A stretch of 10,232 nucleotides of DNA from assembly GCA_964519615.1 (NCBI GenBank), contig CAZFIM010000081.1, forward strand, positions 1 through 10,232. The letters are read 5' to 3'. Position 1 is the first letter of the stretch; every line of letters starts with the position of its first letter. The translations under genes were made by a program, and so were the position numbers. Of the stretch, positions 1-7,208 are shown in pieces. The stretch comes from CAZFIM01 sp964519615. Lineage in GTDB: Bacteria; Chloroflexota; Dehalococcoidia; GIF9; UBA5629. Under the pieces are notes generated by a model. That model searched no databases. It was not told the DNA's origin and saw only the letters and a list, made by a program, of their open reading frames with translations.

Positions 1-13
1 GGATATACAGGTA

Positions 14-202
14 ATGCAAATTATCAATAAAGTTAGGAAATGTCCTGCCTGCGGATGCATCGCATTCCCTGATTCAACACGCTGTCCGAAATGTGATTTA
101 CCATATACGGTATCTACTGGATCAGATACCAAGATAGATGAAGATTGTATCATACTGGCAATTATTGACAGCAGATATTTACCTGCTATCTCATGTAAAT
201 AA
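14..202 (+). CDS. Small zinc-ribbon protein, possibly N-terminally incomplete
   Basis: Predicted small protein of 62 residues with two CxxC knuckles: Cys10-x2-Cys13 and Cys24-x2-Cys27, each with a proline inside (CPAC, CPKC). Spacing and composition match a rubredoxin-like or zinc-ribbon knuckle pair that would bind one zinc ion. Two further cysteines (15 and 45) do not fit the pattern, and the second half is not recognisable. The frame stays open upstream to the left edge, so the true start may lie outside the window. No clear Shine-Dalgarno stands before this ATG; only a weak AGG lies 3 bases upstream. It is on the plus strand and converges with the antiporter operon, so it is not part of it. 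Role unknown. The paired CxxC motifs make it more than a random ORF, but the short length keeps confidence moderate. Confidence 0.5.
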   Translation: MQIINKVRKCPACGCIAFPDSTRCPKCDLPYTVSTGSDTKIDEDCIILAIIDSRYLPAISCK

Positions 203-254
203 TGATATCACCGTTCACTTTATTATGTAATCGCAAAGTTATTAACATTTCAAA

Positions 255-1997
255 TTAAGCGGACAGAAAGCTCCACCCCAGGATAACAATGAACGCTACC
301 AGTAAAATCACTATCATTATACCTACCATTGTCCGGTAGATATCCGGATCATAAGTTCCTGTTCGAGAACCTCTATATTCATTCTGTTCACTCGTGGGTA
401 CCGGCTGCATAATATACTTTACTGGATTAACACTGAATTTAATCAAACTATACGTTAAATAAAGTGCTGCTTTTTCAACAGCTCCAAATACTGCACTTGG
501 TAACTGAACAAATATTATATTTACGATTGCTGCCGGCTTTCTATAAAACCAATCAAGATCGAGAACAATAACATCTTCATTTTTAAACAATTTAAACAGC
601 GTAAGAAATCCGGCTGCCGTAGCTATTAATAGAGCGAATGTCTGTACAAGATGTTGAATTGTATACGGATGGTATTCCAGCGTATATGGCAACACATTAT
701 AGAGCAAGTTCGGATATACTCCAATAGCTATACATGCCAATGAAGCAAGTCCCATACCAATGTACATTCCTTTTGGTACGGGACACTTTTGAACGGTATT
801 CCCTTTTGAAAACCATGTAAAATAAGGAAGTTTTAAAGCCGTGCTTAAAAATGTACCTATCGCGGCGAGATTAAGTAAAAGCACAATAATACCCTGATTG
901 CTCATTTCAGCGGCATAAATGACAACTGATTTACTTACGAAACCGCTAAAAATAGGGACTCCTGAAATAGAAAAAGCGCCTATCATATATAGTATTAAAG
1001 TATATTTCATGCTACGGGAGAGTCCGCCCAACTCTGAAAGTTTGCTATGTCCTGTAGCGTAGAGAACCGTACCTGTCCCCATGAACAGCAATGCTTTATA
1101 AAGTATATGTGCAAAAGCATGAGCTGTTGCTCCATTAATAGCCAATTCCGTACCGATCCCGACTGCACATACCATATACCCTACCTGACTGATAATGTGA
1201 TAGGCGAGCAGCCTGCGGATATCATTTTGCAGTACGGCATATGCTACGCCGTATACGGCCATAACGGCTCCAGCCCACATCAAAATTTCCCAACCGGCGA
1301 ATCCCTTTGCAAGAACACATATCGCCGTTTTAGTGGTGAATGCACTCAAAAATACACTTCCTGTCACAGTACCTTCCGGATAGGCATCTGAAAGCCACGC
1401 ATGAAGAGGAGGCACAGCAGCATTGAGTGCAAATCCGAAAAGAATCAAACATGAAGAAACACTCATATTCATATGACTGAATATAATTGAATTAGTCTCA
1501 TGAATATGAAGAAGTACACCAGCCAACAATACGCTGCCGCCGAATAGATGTACCATTAAATAACGCATTCCCGCGCGCCTTGATTTCTCTGTCCTGCGGC
1601 CCCATATAAGATATACAGAAGACCAGGCCATCATCTCCCAGAATATTATTAAGGTGATCAGGTCACCGGCAAATATTACTCCGAGAGAACTTCCTGCATA
1701 TATTAACGTTGCTGCCTGCTCTGCGGTATCTTTAACATGAAACCCGTAAAAACCACCTATAAAAGCAATTATCACAAATACGTAGCCAAAAGCGAGGCTC
1801 AATCTGTCAACAGAAGTAAGAATCAAGTCATATTGCAGGAAAGAAACCGTTAATGTGCTACCCGGTTCAAGCAAAAGCAACCAGATAAAAGCCAGTGCAG
1901 GAAATAAAAGAAAGACTGAGGCTCTTAGTTTCTTTGGTAGTAACGGAAGTATGATTGCCCCCGCAATGACTATAAGGCCGGGTGGAAAACTAATCAT
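255..1997 (-). CDS. Third antiporter-type subunit, MrpD/NuoL-like with C-terminal extension
   Basis: 580-residue polytopic membrane protein of the proton-conducting transporter family (Proton_antipo_M; MrpD/NuoL/NuoM/NuoN relatives). Visible landmarks: the TM5 glutamate E121 in FWEMMAWSS; the PPLHAWLSDAYPE loop after TM7 at about 196-208; TM8 lysine K223 in TTKTA; H293, H297 and K301 in the HAFAHILYK helix; and TM12 lysine K356 in GFVSKS. The TM7 lysine of the channel subunits is replaced by Asn192 (FALNAAVPP). After about residue 470 the chain goes beyond the usual 14-helix core: a DLDWFYRK motif (480-487), a long amphipathic stretch (about 490-530), a polar linker and a final membrane helix (about 555-577). 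This resembles the lateral helix plus anchor of NuoL. The start is ATG, set by a strong AAGGAGG six bases upstream, and overlaps the 73-residue gene by 8 bases. It is the last gene of the operon and probably forms the distal channel module. Confidence 0.88.
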   Translation of the reverse strand: MISFPPGLIVIAGAIILPLLPKKLRASVFLLFPALAFIWLLLLEPGSTLTVSFLQYDLILTSVDRLSLAFGYVFVIIAFIGGFYGFHVKDTAEQAATLIYAGSSLGVIFAGDLITLIIFWEMMAWSSVYLIWGRRTEKSRRAGMRYLMVHLFGGSVLLAGVLLHIHETNSIIFSHMNMSVSSCLILFGFALNAAVPPLHAWLSDAYPEGTVTGSVFLSAFTTKTAICVLAKGFAGWEILMWAGAVMAVYGVAYAVLQNDIRRLLAYHIISQVGYMVCAVGIGTELAINGATAHAFAHILYKALLFMGTGTVLYATGHSKLSELGGLSRSMKYTLILYMIGAFSISGVPIFSGFVSKSVVIYAAEMSNQGIIVLLLNLAAIGTFLSTALKLPYFTWFSKGNTVQKCPVPKGMYIGMGLASLACIAIGVYPNLLYNVLPYTLEYHPYTIQHLVQTFALLIATAAGFLTLFKLFKNEDVIVLDLDWFYRKPAAIVNIIFVQLPSAVFGAVEKAALYLTYSLIKFSVNPVKYIMQPVPTSEQNEYRGSRTGTYDPDIYRTMVGIMIVILLVAFIVILGWSFLSA

Positions 1998-2211
1998 AGT
2001 AATCCTCCTTACGGTCCAGCCAGAAATGTCCTATGAATTTGGGGATAACAACCAGCAATATGCATCCTATAAAACCAAACACCAGAAAGAAAGCAGGCAT
2101 AGCGCTCCACCAGAATTCGTGACCTTCGTGTCCTCCGGGTATAAAATAGTCCAATGAAGCAAACAGGACGATAATAACTATCGAAGCAGTAATTATCCAT
2201 ATTTTTTTCAT
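1990..2211 (-). CDS. Conserved small two-helix membrane protein of the antiporter operon
   Basis: 73-residue protein not assignable to a named Mrp subunit. It has two hydrophobic segments (about 4-20 and 38-57). They are joined by an aromatic and histidine-rich loop (HEGHEFWW, residues 28-35). It ends in the charged tail LDRKEDYYD. The start ATG overlaps the stop of the upstream NuoL-like gene (ATGA) and has a strong AGGAGGT five bases upstream. Its own stop overlaps the next antiporter gene by 8 bases. This tight packing and strong ribosome site argue for a real subunit made in fixed ratio with the two large channel proteins that flank it. From memory, similar small proteins ending in a KEDYYD-like tail occur between antiporter genes of other anaerobic bacteria, but I cannot confirm this here. 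A role as assembly or interface subunit is inference. Confidence 0.82.
   Translation of the reverse strand: MKKIWIITASIVIIVLFASLDYFIPGGHEGHEFWWSAMPAFFLVFGFIGCILLVVIPKFIGHFWLDRKEDYYD
2004..2010 (-). promoter_or_regulatory. Shine-Dalgarno of the third antiporter subunit
   Basis: AAGGAGG on the minus strand, six bases before the ATG at 1997. It lies inside the end of the 73-residue gene and fixes the start of the 580-residue protein. Its strength is the best in the operon and suggests independent initiation. Confidence 0.8.
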
Positions 2212-3698
2212 CCTGTACCTCCTGTGAATACACTCACAGCCACGTTTCGGGCTAATTCATAGAGATGAAATACGAAATCAGGCCAGATGCCCAGCAGAAG
2301 TGAAAGCACCGCAGTCAATATCAAAGGGACAACCATAAATAAAGATGCCTCACTGAATTTAGTATTAGTTTTTGAAGAAACAAAGAAAGCCCTACGGATT
2401 ATCGGGAAAAAGTAACCTGCATTTAATAAGCCGCTTAGCAACAACAAGCCTAAAAACACGCCCCTATCGGCGTCCAGCGCACCTTGTCCCAAGAACCATT
2501 TGCTCACAAAGCCATTGACCGGTGGTATCCCCATTAGCCCAATTGATGCCAATGTAAAAGCACCAAGCGTCAAAGGCATTTGTTTCCCAATGCCATTAAG
2601 GTCACTAATATTTTCCTTATGAGCTTTTACGTAGATAGCTCCCGCACAGAAAAACAGGGTTATTTTCATAGTAGCATGATTGACCAGATGAAGAAGCCCG
2701 CCAATCCATGCAGTAGGCGAAAGCAGAGATAATCCCAACAAGATATATGAGAGATGTCCGACGGTGGAATAAGCCAGCCGACGCTTTAGATTGTCCTGTT
2801 TGAAAGCCAGTAAAGAAGACAGAATAATAGTAATGCCCGCCATAATAGCTAGTATATTGGAAGCACCAATATCAAAAAACAATGCAGGGCCGAATACAAA
2901 ACCCACCACACGTACAAAACCAAACACGCCCGCTTTTACAACGGCAACGGCGTGCAGCAGTGCGCTAACAGGCGTCGGCGCGGCCATTGCTGTCGGCAGC
3001 CAGCTATGCAAAGGCATAACCGCCGCTTTCATGCCGAAACCTATCAAGAACAGAACAAAAACCCAGAGCAATTTCGGGTCTCCAAGCGCCGCAGTTAGAA
3101 AACCACCCGCTTTAAAATCCAGGGTACCCGTATAGTGATACGTTAATGCTACTGCTACGATGATGGCCAATCCACCCGTAAGAAGATAAAGCAAATACTT
3201 TCTGCCGGCTGACATGGCAACTGGCGTCTCTTTATGAATTACCAGCGGATAAGTTGCAAGAGTGAGTATTTCATAGAAAATAACAAGTGTAAGCAGATTT
3301 GCGGAAAAGGCAATACCCATAGTTGCAGAAAGACAAATACAAAAGCTGGCAAAGTAACGTGTCTGCTTATGCTCATTAAGACCACGCATATATCCGATTG
3401 AATAAAAAGAGGTGATAATCCAGAGAAGTGAAGCTGACATAGCGAAAATGATACCCGCCATATCTACTTTCAAGGCCAGTGAAATTGTAGGGGAGACTTC
3501 AAAAAGTACTATACCGGGATAATGGCCCGCAAGGACTGCAGGAAGCATAGAAAAAACCACGGCAAACTTGATTACAGCCGCAGCAATCGTCCAAAACTCC
3601 CGTATATTAGGACGTTTGGAAAAAATAACTACAAAGACTGCAGCCACAAGCGAAACAAGTATAACTAGCAGTGGTTTCAGCGAGTAAAATGTATCCAT
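2208..3698 (-). CDS. Stand-alone NuoL/MrpA-N-like proton-channel subunit
   Basis: 496-residue polytopic protein, about 14 membrane helices, of the Proton_antipo_M family. It carries the full set of channel residues: TM5 E143 (FYEILTLATYPL), TM7 K224 (GFGMKAAVMPLHSWLP), TM8 K255 in VAVVKAGVF, H337, H341 and K345 in the LLHLVNHATMK helix, and TM12 K400 (NGFVSKWFL). The loop PTAMAAPTPVSALLHA (235-250) is the NuoL/MrpA signature rather than the MrpD one, so I read it as the equivalent of the N-terminal channel domain of MrpA, here a separate gene. The MrpA C-terminal pieces are encoded as two small genes earlier in the operon. It follows mrpD after 37 bases, the largest gap in this half of the operon, with no strong Shine-Dalgarno before the ATG. 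It ends in an ATGA overlap with the 73-residue gene. Annotators may call it subunit D or NADH dehydrogenase chain 5. Confidence 0.9.
   Translation of the reverse strand: MDTFYSLKPLLVILVSLVAAVFVVIFSKRPNIREFWTIAAAVIKFAVVFSMLPAVLAGHYPGIVLFEVSPTISLALKVDMAGIIFAMSASLLWIITSFYSIGYMRGLNEHKQTRYFASFCICLSATMGIAFSANLLTLVIFYEILTLATYPLVIHKETPVAMSAGRKYLLYLLTGGLAIIVAVALTYHYTGTLDFKAGGFLTAALGDPKLLWVFVLFLIGFGMKAAVMPLHSWLPTAMAAPTPVSALLHAVAVVKAGVFGFVRVVGFVFGPALFFDIGASNILAIMAGITIILSSLLAFKQDNLKRRLAYSTVGHLSYILLGLSLLSPTAWIGGLLHLVNHATMKITLFFCAGAIYVKAHKENISDLNGIGKQMPLTLGAFTLASIGLMGIPPVNGFVSKWFLGQGALDADRGVFLGLLLLSGLLNAGYFFPIIRRAFFVSSKTNTKFSEASLFMVVPLILTAVLSLLLGIWPDFVFHLYELARNVAVSVFTGGTG
2217..2223 (-). promoter_or_regulatory. 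Shine-Dalgarno of the 73-residue protein
   Basis: AGGAGGT on the minus strand, five bases before the ATG at 2211 and inside the last codons of the NuoL-like gene. It supports the small ORF as a translated gene rather than a chance frame. Confidence 0.8.
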
Positions 3699-3735
3699 AA
3701 CTTAAACCATCGATTATCTATATTCGCTCTGTTTA

Positions 3736-5208
3736 TCATAAGCCCTCTACCAGCGGTTCCAGCAGATAGGTCACGATATAAGCATTGGCAAACCCAAGCA
3801 CAAATATGCCTGTTGCTAAAATTAATACCGGCGCAAGCATGCTGGCCGGCGCCTCTTGTATCTTTACAGCTTCAGGTAATGAACTGTCAACCTTCCCTGT
3901 ATATGCTTTCTCTATGATCCTGAAAAAATACACAGCATTTAAGAGACTGCTTGCTAAAATAACTGCAACAAATACCCAGTTGGCTGCATCGACACAGCCG
4001 AGCACCAGATACCACTTGCTAAAGAACCCGCAGGCAGGAGGAATGCCCACCATAGAGATAGCACCAACAACAAATGCAGCCATTGTCCATGGCATTTTCC
4101 GCCCGAGTCCTGAAAATTTTGTGATGTCCCATATCCCTATACGATATCTTATCGCACCCGCCACCTGGAAAAGACAGCCTTTCATAAAGGCATGGTTTAT
4201 TATGTGCAGCATACCGCCAATCAACCCTAACGGATTTGCCAGACCGATACCGAGAGCAATATAACCTATCTGTGCGATGCTGCTATATGCAAGCATACGT
4301 CGGAAATCTTTTTGTGCTATAGCCATTACCGAACCGATTATAATTGCTGCGGCACCCAACCATCCTATAATAAGGCTCACAGGAAGTTGCTCGCTAAAAT
4401 ACTGCGGCGAAAAAACAGAGAGCATCATACGTATTAAAACGTACGCACCTACTTTCGTCATGAGTGGTGCAATAAGTGAAGTCACGGCAGAGGGCGCATA
4501 GGTATAAACATCAGGCAGCCACATGTGCAGGGGTAGTAGTGCCATTTTTAAAGCAAGCCCAATAACGATAAATACTACCGCTGCAAGGATTGCCCTAGAT
4601 GTAAATAAATCAGGAAGCAGACCGGCAACATCCGCCATATTAAGCGATCCCGTCGAAAAATAGATGAACCCTACCCCCATTAGATAGAAACTGGCACCTA
4701 TCGTCCCCATGATAATATATCTGAACACTGCAACCGGCGCCTTTTGATCTCCTACAGCCATAAGAGCATAGGCTGATAACGAAGCTATCTCCAGAAAAAC
4801 GTAGAGATTAAAAAGGTCGCCCGTTACTACTATGCCCGTAAGTCCGGCAAGCAAAAGCAGCGTGAGCGAATAAAGGGGGATTTCTCTCCCCGGAACTTCT
4901 TTTAAGTAAGAGCGATAGGAATAGATGACGGCAATCAAACCTATAAACGTGATGAGCAGTGCCATGACTGCTGATAAATGGTCTATAACATATTCAATAC
5001 CTATGGGAGGTGCCCATCCGCCCAATCTATAGTGCAACGGTCCGTCTTTAACAACTTTAATTAGTGCCAGAATTGAAGCGATTAACGCAATAAGAATACC
5101 AACAACCGCGGTATAAAAAGACAGCTTTTTATGCCATAGCCCCAGCAATAATGCTATGAATGAAAATACCAAAAGCGGTACAGGTATAAGGATAGGAAGC
5201 TGTTCCAA
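3736..5208 (-). CDS. mrpD: Na+/H+ antiporter subunit D (MrpD/MnhD, MbhH-like)
   Basis: 490-residue channel subunit of the Mrp complex, spanning the membrane about 14 times and exchanging cations for protons. Conserved charged residues are in place: E140 in TM5 (FNLYVFLEIASLSAYAL), K221 in TM7 (GLALKMALLPLHMWLPD), K252 in TM8 (TKVGAYVL), H335, H339 and K343 in the LHIINHAFMK helix, and K398 in TM12 (CGFFSKWYL). The loop LPDVYTYAPSAVTSLIAPLMTK fits MrpD and MbhH better than NuoL. Length matches the family. The first usable codon is TTG, two bases after the mrpC stop, with only a weak GGGAA upstream. No ATG occurs before residue 80, so an alternative N-terminus would cut the first membrane helices. 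Translation probably depends on coupling to mrpC. Of the three large channel proteins in the operon this is the most canonical. Confidence 0.93.
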   Translation of the reverse strand: MEQLPILIPVPLLVFSFIALLLGLWHKKLSFYTAVVGILIALIASILALIKVVKDGPLHYRLGGWAPPIGIEYVIDHLSAVMALLITFIGLIAVIYSYRSYLKEVPGREIPLYSLTLLLLAGLTGIVVTGDLFNLYVFLEIASLSAYALMAVGDQKAPVAVFRYIIMGTIGASFYLMGVGFIYFSTGSLNMADVAGLLPDLFTSRAILAAVVFIVIGLALKMALLPLHMWLPDVYTYAPSAVTSLIAPLMTKVGAYVLIRMMLSVFSPQYFSEQLPVSLIIGWLGAAAIIIGSVMAIAQKDFRRMLAYSSIAQIGYIALGIGLANPLGLIGGMLHIINHAFMKGCLFQVAGAIRYRIGIWDITKFSGLGRKMPWTMAAFVVGAISMVGIPPACGFFSKWYLVLGCVDAANWVFVAVILASSLLNAVYFFRIIEKAYTGKVDSSLPEAVKIQEAPASMLAPVLILATGIFVLGFANAYIVTYLLEPLVEGL

Positions 5209-5210
5209 GA

Positions 5211-5582
5211 TTATTCCCGCATTCTTTCCAAAATTTCTTTTTCGTCCAGTGTTTTATAGCGCCTGTAAATCAATATAATAAAAGCCAGAGAAACACCTGT
5301 GGTAGCTACCATTACAACAATGGCCGTAAGCATCAATACATGTGGGAGAGGATTAGCATAAAGGGTCGGATTGGATACACCCAGTTCCGCATTATAGACC
5401 GGTACAGTAGCTCCCCATTTTGCTGCACCCGCCACATAAAACAGCACAATCGCTGACTGAAAGATATTCATCCCAATTAGTTTCTTCATCAGGTTTCTTT
5501 TGGCTATCATTCCATAAAGCCCTATTGATATTAAAATGGCTGTCATGAAATATGCGTAATTTCCGATAAAAGTCTCAAGCAT
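5211..5582 (-). CDS. mrpC: Na+/H+ antiporter subunit C (MrpC/MnhC, NuoK-like)
   Basis: Small three-helix membrane subunit of the Mrp antiporter, homologous to NuoK and MbhG. The two family blocks are visible: GMNIFQSAIVLFYVAG near the middle, and NPLPHVLMLTAIVVMVATTGV in the C-terminal half, the counterpart of the usual PLPQALVLTAIVI. I chose the ATG at 5582 (123 residues, MLETFIGNY) because AGGTGA stands 8 bases before it. A GTG at 5594 would add four residues but lacks a ribosome site and would overlap the mrpB stop. The gene follows mrpB by four bases and precedes mrpD by two. In complex-I relatives this subunit links adjacent channel modules. The soluble C-terminal tail is short and charged (YRRYKTLDEKEILERMRE). 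Confidence 0.92.
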   Translation of the reverse strand: MLETFIGNYAYFMTAILISIGLYGMIAKRNLMKKLIGMNIFQSAIVLFYVAGAAKWGATVPVYNAELGVSNPTLYANPLPHVLMLTAIVVMVATTGVSLAFIILIYRRYKTLDEKEILERMRE

Positions 5583-5586
5583 TATG

Positions 5587-6015
5587 TCAATCACCTATAA
5601 GATAGTCAAAGATTGTAAGCATAACTCCAAAGACACCAAGTGCCACCCCAATCTCTACAAATAGTATGCCAAAATATCGTAATTCCGCTTCATGCATGGA
5701 AAACAGCGGTAGATATGAATAATCCAGAAACATCCCCCCCATAAACAGGGTTACTAATCCCGTCCCCGCATAGATAATTAGTCCAACTGCACCAAGCACA
5801 GTTGCCACTTTGGTTGGAAACCTCTTTTGCGTACGTTCTTTACCAAGCGAAAGACGTAGCAACATCACGCTTGCCGCCAAAATAGCACCGCCCTGAAATC
5901 CACCACCGGGGCTTGAATGGCCATGTGCCAATACATACAGACCAAATAAAAATATGAACGGCACGGTGAGTCGTGCAGCGAGCTCAACAACAATATTCTC
6001 GTACTTAGTTCTCAT
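5587..6015 (-). CDS. mrpB: Na+/H+ antiporter subunit B (MrpB/MnhB, MbhF-like)
   Basis: 142-residue membrane subunit with about four helices. The signature GHSSPGGGFQGGAI (residues 32-45) is the hallmark of MrpB/MnhB. It is followed by hydrophobic segments typical of the family and an acidic-flanked stretch (HEAELRYFGILFVEIGV) before the last helix. Length equals that of stand-alone MrpB proteins (about 140). The start ATG lies 11 bases inside the end of the preceding gene, and the GAAGAG upstream is only a weak ribosome site, so translational coupling is likely. It sits between the MrpA C-terminal fragment and mrpC, the same order as mbhE-F-G in the archaeal membrane-bound hydrogenase. In the known structures this subunit, with MrpC and the MrpA C-terminal parts, belongs to the proposed ion-translocating region. 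The precise ion path here is inference. Confidence 0.94.
   Translation of the reverse strand: MRTKYENIVVELAARLTVPFIFLFGLYVLAHGHSSPGGGFQGGAILAASVMLLRLSLGKERTQKRFPTKVATVLGAVGLIIYAGTGLVTLFMGGMFLDYSYLPLFSMHEAELRYFGILFVEIGVALGVFGVMLTIFDYLIGD
5591..5596 (-). promoter_or_regulatory. Shine-Dalgarno deciding the mrpC start
   Basis: AGGTGA on the minus strand, eight bases before the ATG at 5582. It favours that ATG over the GTG at 5594, whose upstream sequence has no ribosome site. Confidence 0.6.
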
Positions 6016-6289
6016 TTGATCTGCTCTTCATCAGGAGTAAAATACATGCTAGTCCAGCAGTAAAGATAACCGTCGTCTCACCTAATGTATCATAACCTCT
6101 ATAATCGGCAAGAATAGCAGTCACAAAATTTGGTGTATCAGTTTCTTCAAGCGACTTTTCAATATAATAAGGAGAGACATGCAAATTCGCCTGAGCATTA
6201 ATATTGCCATAATCAGGAAGATCTGTTTCCACAAAGAAAAGTACAGCCCAGAATATACAAACTATAACTAGAGCGAACCACTTTCTCAA
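6005..6289 (-). CDS. MrpA C-terminal/MrpB N-terminal-like fragment (MbhE-like)
   Basis: 94-residue protein with one N-terminal and one C-terminal membrane helix (about 4-20 and 72-87). Between them lies the diagnostic block NFVTAILADYRGYDTLGET (54-72), which in canonical Mrp systems sits at the C-terminal end of MrpA and in archaeal MBH forms the separate subunit MbhE. The reading frame begins with TTG, decided by a strong AGGAGGT (6297-6303) seven bases upstream. No ATG lies near enough to keep the first helix. The TTG overlaps the stop of the preceding gene by 4 bases, and the end overlaps mrpB by 11. Stand-alone occurrence is a feature of MBH-type and some anaerobe Mrp operons, not of the aerobic Bacillus type. 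The extracytoplasmic loop (about 21-52) is rich in acidic residues. Confidence 0.88.
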   Translation of the reverse strand: MRKWFALVIVCIFWAVLFFVETDLPDYGNINAQANLHVSPYYIEKSLEETDTPNFVTAILADYRGYDTLGETTVIFTAGLACILLLMKSRSNEN

Positions 6290-6531
6290 TCCTTTGACCT
6301 CCTGGAAACATGGAAGAGCGCAACTATCAAAAACACACCGCTTATACCTGCACCTATGGAAGCTTCTGTAAAGCCGACATCTATAGCTCCCATTTCAGCA
6401 AATATTAAAGCAGCACCGAAACTATAAGCCATGAGCATAAAACAAGCTACAAGTAAATCCTTTACTACAAGAGACGCGATTCCAGAAGCAATAGCAACAC
6501 AAAAAAGGATGAAACCAAGCTGCCAGGTCAT
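6286..6531 (-). CDS. DUF4040 membrane subunit, MrpA C-terminal piece (MbhD-like)
   Basis: 81-residue protein of three short membrane helices. It has the DUF4040 signature DVGFTEASIGAGISGVFLI (51-69), which forms part of the C-terminal region of MrpA and the separate MbhD subunit of archaeal membrane-bound hydrogenases. Charged residues buried in hydrophobic stretches are K24, E46 and E55, as expected for an ion-pathway subunit. I start at the ATG at 6531 because AAGGA stands seven bases upstream. A GTG two codons earlier gives MCMTWQ but has poorer spacing. It lies 51 bases after mrpG, one of the larger gaps in the operon, and its stop overlaps the following TTG start (TTGA). With the next gene it replaces the C-terminal part of a full-length MrpA. 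Confidence 0.88.
   Translation of the reverse strand: MTWQLGFILFCVAIASGIASLVVKDLLVACFMLMAYSFGAALIFAEMGAIDVGFTEASIGAGISGVFLIVALFHVSRRSKD
6297..6303 (-). promoter_or_regulatory. Shine-Dalgarno deciding a TTG start
   Basis: AGGAGGT on the minus strand, seven bases before the TTG at 6289. It decides that the MbhE-like 94-residue gene begins at TTG, since no ATG lies nearby in frame. Confidence 0.75.
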
Positions 6532-6538
6532 ACACACA

Positions 6539-6543
6539 TCCTT
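6539..6543 (-). promoter_or_regulatory. Shine-Dalgarno deciding the DUF4040 gene start
   Basis: AAGGA on the minus strand, seven bases before the ATG at 6531. The in-frame GTG at 6537 lies almost on top of it, so the ATG is preferred. Confidence 0.5.
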
Positions 6544-6582
6544 ATATAAGCGGTACTTTGCTCAAAACCGCCTTGATATTTC

Positions 6583-6939
6583 TCAATCATTCTCTTTAAC
6601 CTTTTCTATGGATTTGTTTTCAGCGGTATGACTATCCACATCTTTAATGCGCCGTATCCACGGCTGAAGTCCTGCCCTCAGAGCTTCTCTTGCGATAGCA
6701 TGCGTCGCTGTAGGATTGGCAAGTGCAATAAATAAAATTATCGCCAGAAGTTTCAGACTGCTGATTTCAAATCCGTTATATAGCGCCAAACCGAACAGGA
6801 CCAGCATAGAGCCTAAAGTCTCTGATTTCCCCACAGCATGATTCCTGCTGTAAAAATCCGGGAAACGTACAATTCCCAGAGCACTAACGGTCATAAAAAA
6901 AATGCCGCAAAAAATAATAACCAGTGCGGCTATATTCAT
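6583..6939 (-). CDS. mrpG: Na+/H+ antiporter subunit G (MrpG/MnhG, MbhC-like)
   Basis: 118-residue subunit with three membrane helices in the first 75 residues and a long charged C-terminal tail. The MnhG/PhaG signature GIVRFPDFYSRNHAVGKSET runs from 22 to 41, followed by TLGSMLVLFGLALYNG. The ANPTATHAIAREA block (74-86) is also typical. The start ATG overlaps the mrpF stop (ATGA), and AAAGGAG lies just upstream. The tail after about residue 92 (WIRRIKDVDSHTAENKS...) is hydrophilic, lysine and glutamate rich, and probably lies in the cytoplasm; its function is unknown. MrpG with MrpE and MrpF forms the peripheral membrane cap in known Mrp and MBH structures. Confidence 0.93.
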   Translation of the reverse strand: MNIAALVIIFCGIFFMTVSALGIVRFPDFYSRNHAVGKSETLGSMLVLFGLALYNGFEISSLKLLAIILFIALANPTATHAIAREALRAGLQPWIRRIKDVDSHTAENKSIEKVKEND

Positions 6940-7208
6940 GACTGCTCCTTTCTTTTTCTTTCCAGATATTTTGCGGCAGCGATGGTCCCCACAAAATTTA
7001 AAAGAGCATAAACGACCGCCAGATCTATAAACATATCTATGCGCTGGTAAATGAATCCTACGAATGCAAGCAATATAATCGTATTTGTACCGATAAGACC
7101 TGCGCCTATTACTCGATCATACACTGTCGGCCCTCTTAGGACCCTATAGAGCGGAAGCGATATGAGCAGTGCAATAAAAATGGCTATACCAATCAATATT
7201 CCGATCAT
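6936..7208 (-). CDS. mrpF: Na+/H+ antiporter subunit F (MrpF/MnhF, MbhB-like)
   Basis: 90-residue protein with three membrane helices. The family motif YRVLRGPTVYDRVIGAG runs from 21 to 37, including the membrane-border aspartate D31. A second conserved stretch follows (IDMFIDLAVVYALLNFVGTIAAAKYLE, with D58 and D62). The length is the usual one for MrpF. Its ATG shares one base with the mrpE stop (TAATG), so ribosomes may re-initiate. The only ribosome site is GAGG at short spacing. The stop overlaps mrpG by 4 bases. The order E-F-G is universal for Mrp operons and for the first three mbh genes. Confidence 0.94.
   Translation of the reverse strand: MIGILIGIAIFIALLISLPLYRVLRGPTVYDRVIGAGLIGTNTIILLAFVGFIYQRIDMFIDLAVVYALLNFVGTIAAAKYLERKRKEQS

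Noticed and set aside
203..254. Possible bidirectional terminator between the convergent zinc-ribbon ORF and the antiporter operon.
   Set aside because: Only an interrupted, AT-rich inverted repeat is visible (AATAA/TTATT with TGA/TCA) and no stable GC stem with a T-run.
2009..2233. Alternative minus-strand frame overlapping the 73-residue protein.
   Set aside because: Composition is not membrane-like or family-like, it overlaps two well-supported genes, and the other frame has the strong ribosome site and conserved-looking tail.
3785..4264. Plus-strand frame of 159 codons inside mrpD.
   Set aside because: It is the mirror of a highly conserved membrane protein gene; no ribosome site or recognisable domain.
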